A DNA stretch of 5,887 bases from Acidobacteriaceae bacterium (GTDB taxonomy: Bacteria; Acidobacteriota; Terriglobia; Terriglobales; Acidobacteriaceae). Shown here in pieces: positions 5,793-5,887 of this stretch (within the stretch, counting starts at the first letter, position 1; every line of letters begins with the position of its first letter). The stretch lies in the NCBI GenBank assembly GCA_027364815.1, contig DAHXOQ010000185.1:1-5887 (forward strand), given 5' to 3'. The position numbers and the translations under genes were made by a program. Below the pieces are notes generated by a model that was not told where the DNA came from, did no database searches, and saw only the letters and a program-made list of their open reading frames with translations.

Positions 5793-5887
5793 CTCAATGA
5801 AAGATTGTGGATTATTTAATGGAATTAATCGCCGCAGCGCTCAGAGAGAATTCAGAGAAAAGCTGCACCCAGGTCATAACTTGATTC

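Larger units (their letters stand above)
5467..5887. other. AT-rich region upstream of the sugar transferase, no convincing gene
   Basis: These 421 bases are clearly richer in A and T than the rest of the window and hold no recognisable protein. They should contain the promoter and leader of the sugar transferase. The minus strand has an AT-rich stretch near 5611-5650 (TATATC at 5646-5641, then TTTAAAAAATTAAT), but no good -35 at the right distance. Small inverted repeats lie at 5556-5570, 5577-5605 and 5771-5792. Two short minus-strand frames run off the right edge, ending at 5812 and 5852. Either could be the tail of a gene outside the window, but neither is long enough to identify. Confidence 0.5.

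Noticed and set aside
1..5887. Search for mobile elements, CRISPR arrays, tRNA or rRNA genes and defence systems
   Set aside because: No transposase, integrase, spaced direct repeats, target-site duplications, cloverleaf or defence-associated domains were seen. The window looks like ordinary chromosomal housekeeping and envelope genes.

Overview
The window reads as ordinary chromosomal DNA from a moderately GC-rich Gram-negative bacterium. I favour an Acidobacteriota of the Terriglobia type (Edaphobacter/Granulicella/Terriglobus-like). That is an inference from the gene mix: a secreted M13 peptidase, a YceH/DUF480 protein, a small outer-membrane barrel and a short sugar transferase. No rRNA, tRNA or other phylogenetic marker is present to confirm it.

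Layout, left to right. Bases 1-513 (minus) hold the N-terminal part of a secreted M13 (neprilysin/PepO-like) zinc metallopeptidase whose catalytic half lies beyond the left edge. A 115-bp divergent spacer separates it from ndk (629-1045, plus), which has a GTG start, a strong ribosome binding site and a candidate promoter. A 24-bp perfect palindrome with a T-run closes ndk against the convergent yceH/UPF0502 gene (1132-1794, minus). An aldo/keto reductase (1879-2907, plus) is divergent from yceH. A long hairpin with 19-bp arms, readable in both directions, separates it from the next, convergent gene.

The right part is all on the minus strand. In transcription order it holds a membrane-anchored phosphoglycosyl transferase (sugar transferase, 4630-5466), a membrane-anchored YdcF/SanA-like DUF218 protein (3870-4544) and a small outer-membrane beta-barrel protein (2986-3714). 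The first two concern the envelope or exopolysaccharide and the third is an envelope protein. Spacers of 85 and 155 bp allow either one long transcript or separate units. About 420 bp right of the sugar transferase (5467-5887) is AT-rich, has no convincing gene and contains several small inverted repeats.

How the genes relate: ndk (nucleotide pool), yceH (probable DNA-binding protein of unknown role) and the aldo/keto reductase (NADPH-dependent carbonyl reduction) are single-gene units separated by divergent or convergent boundaries. The sugar transferase would start a polyprenyl-linked glycan, and the DUF218 protein belongs to a group tied to envelope polymer metabolism. I found no mobile element, CRISPR array, phage gene, RNA gene or evident new system. 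The points most worth checking are the start sites of the three right-hand genes, the variant residues in the sugar transferase membrane helix, the ndk leader hairpin and the structured AT-rich leader.
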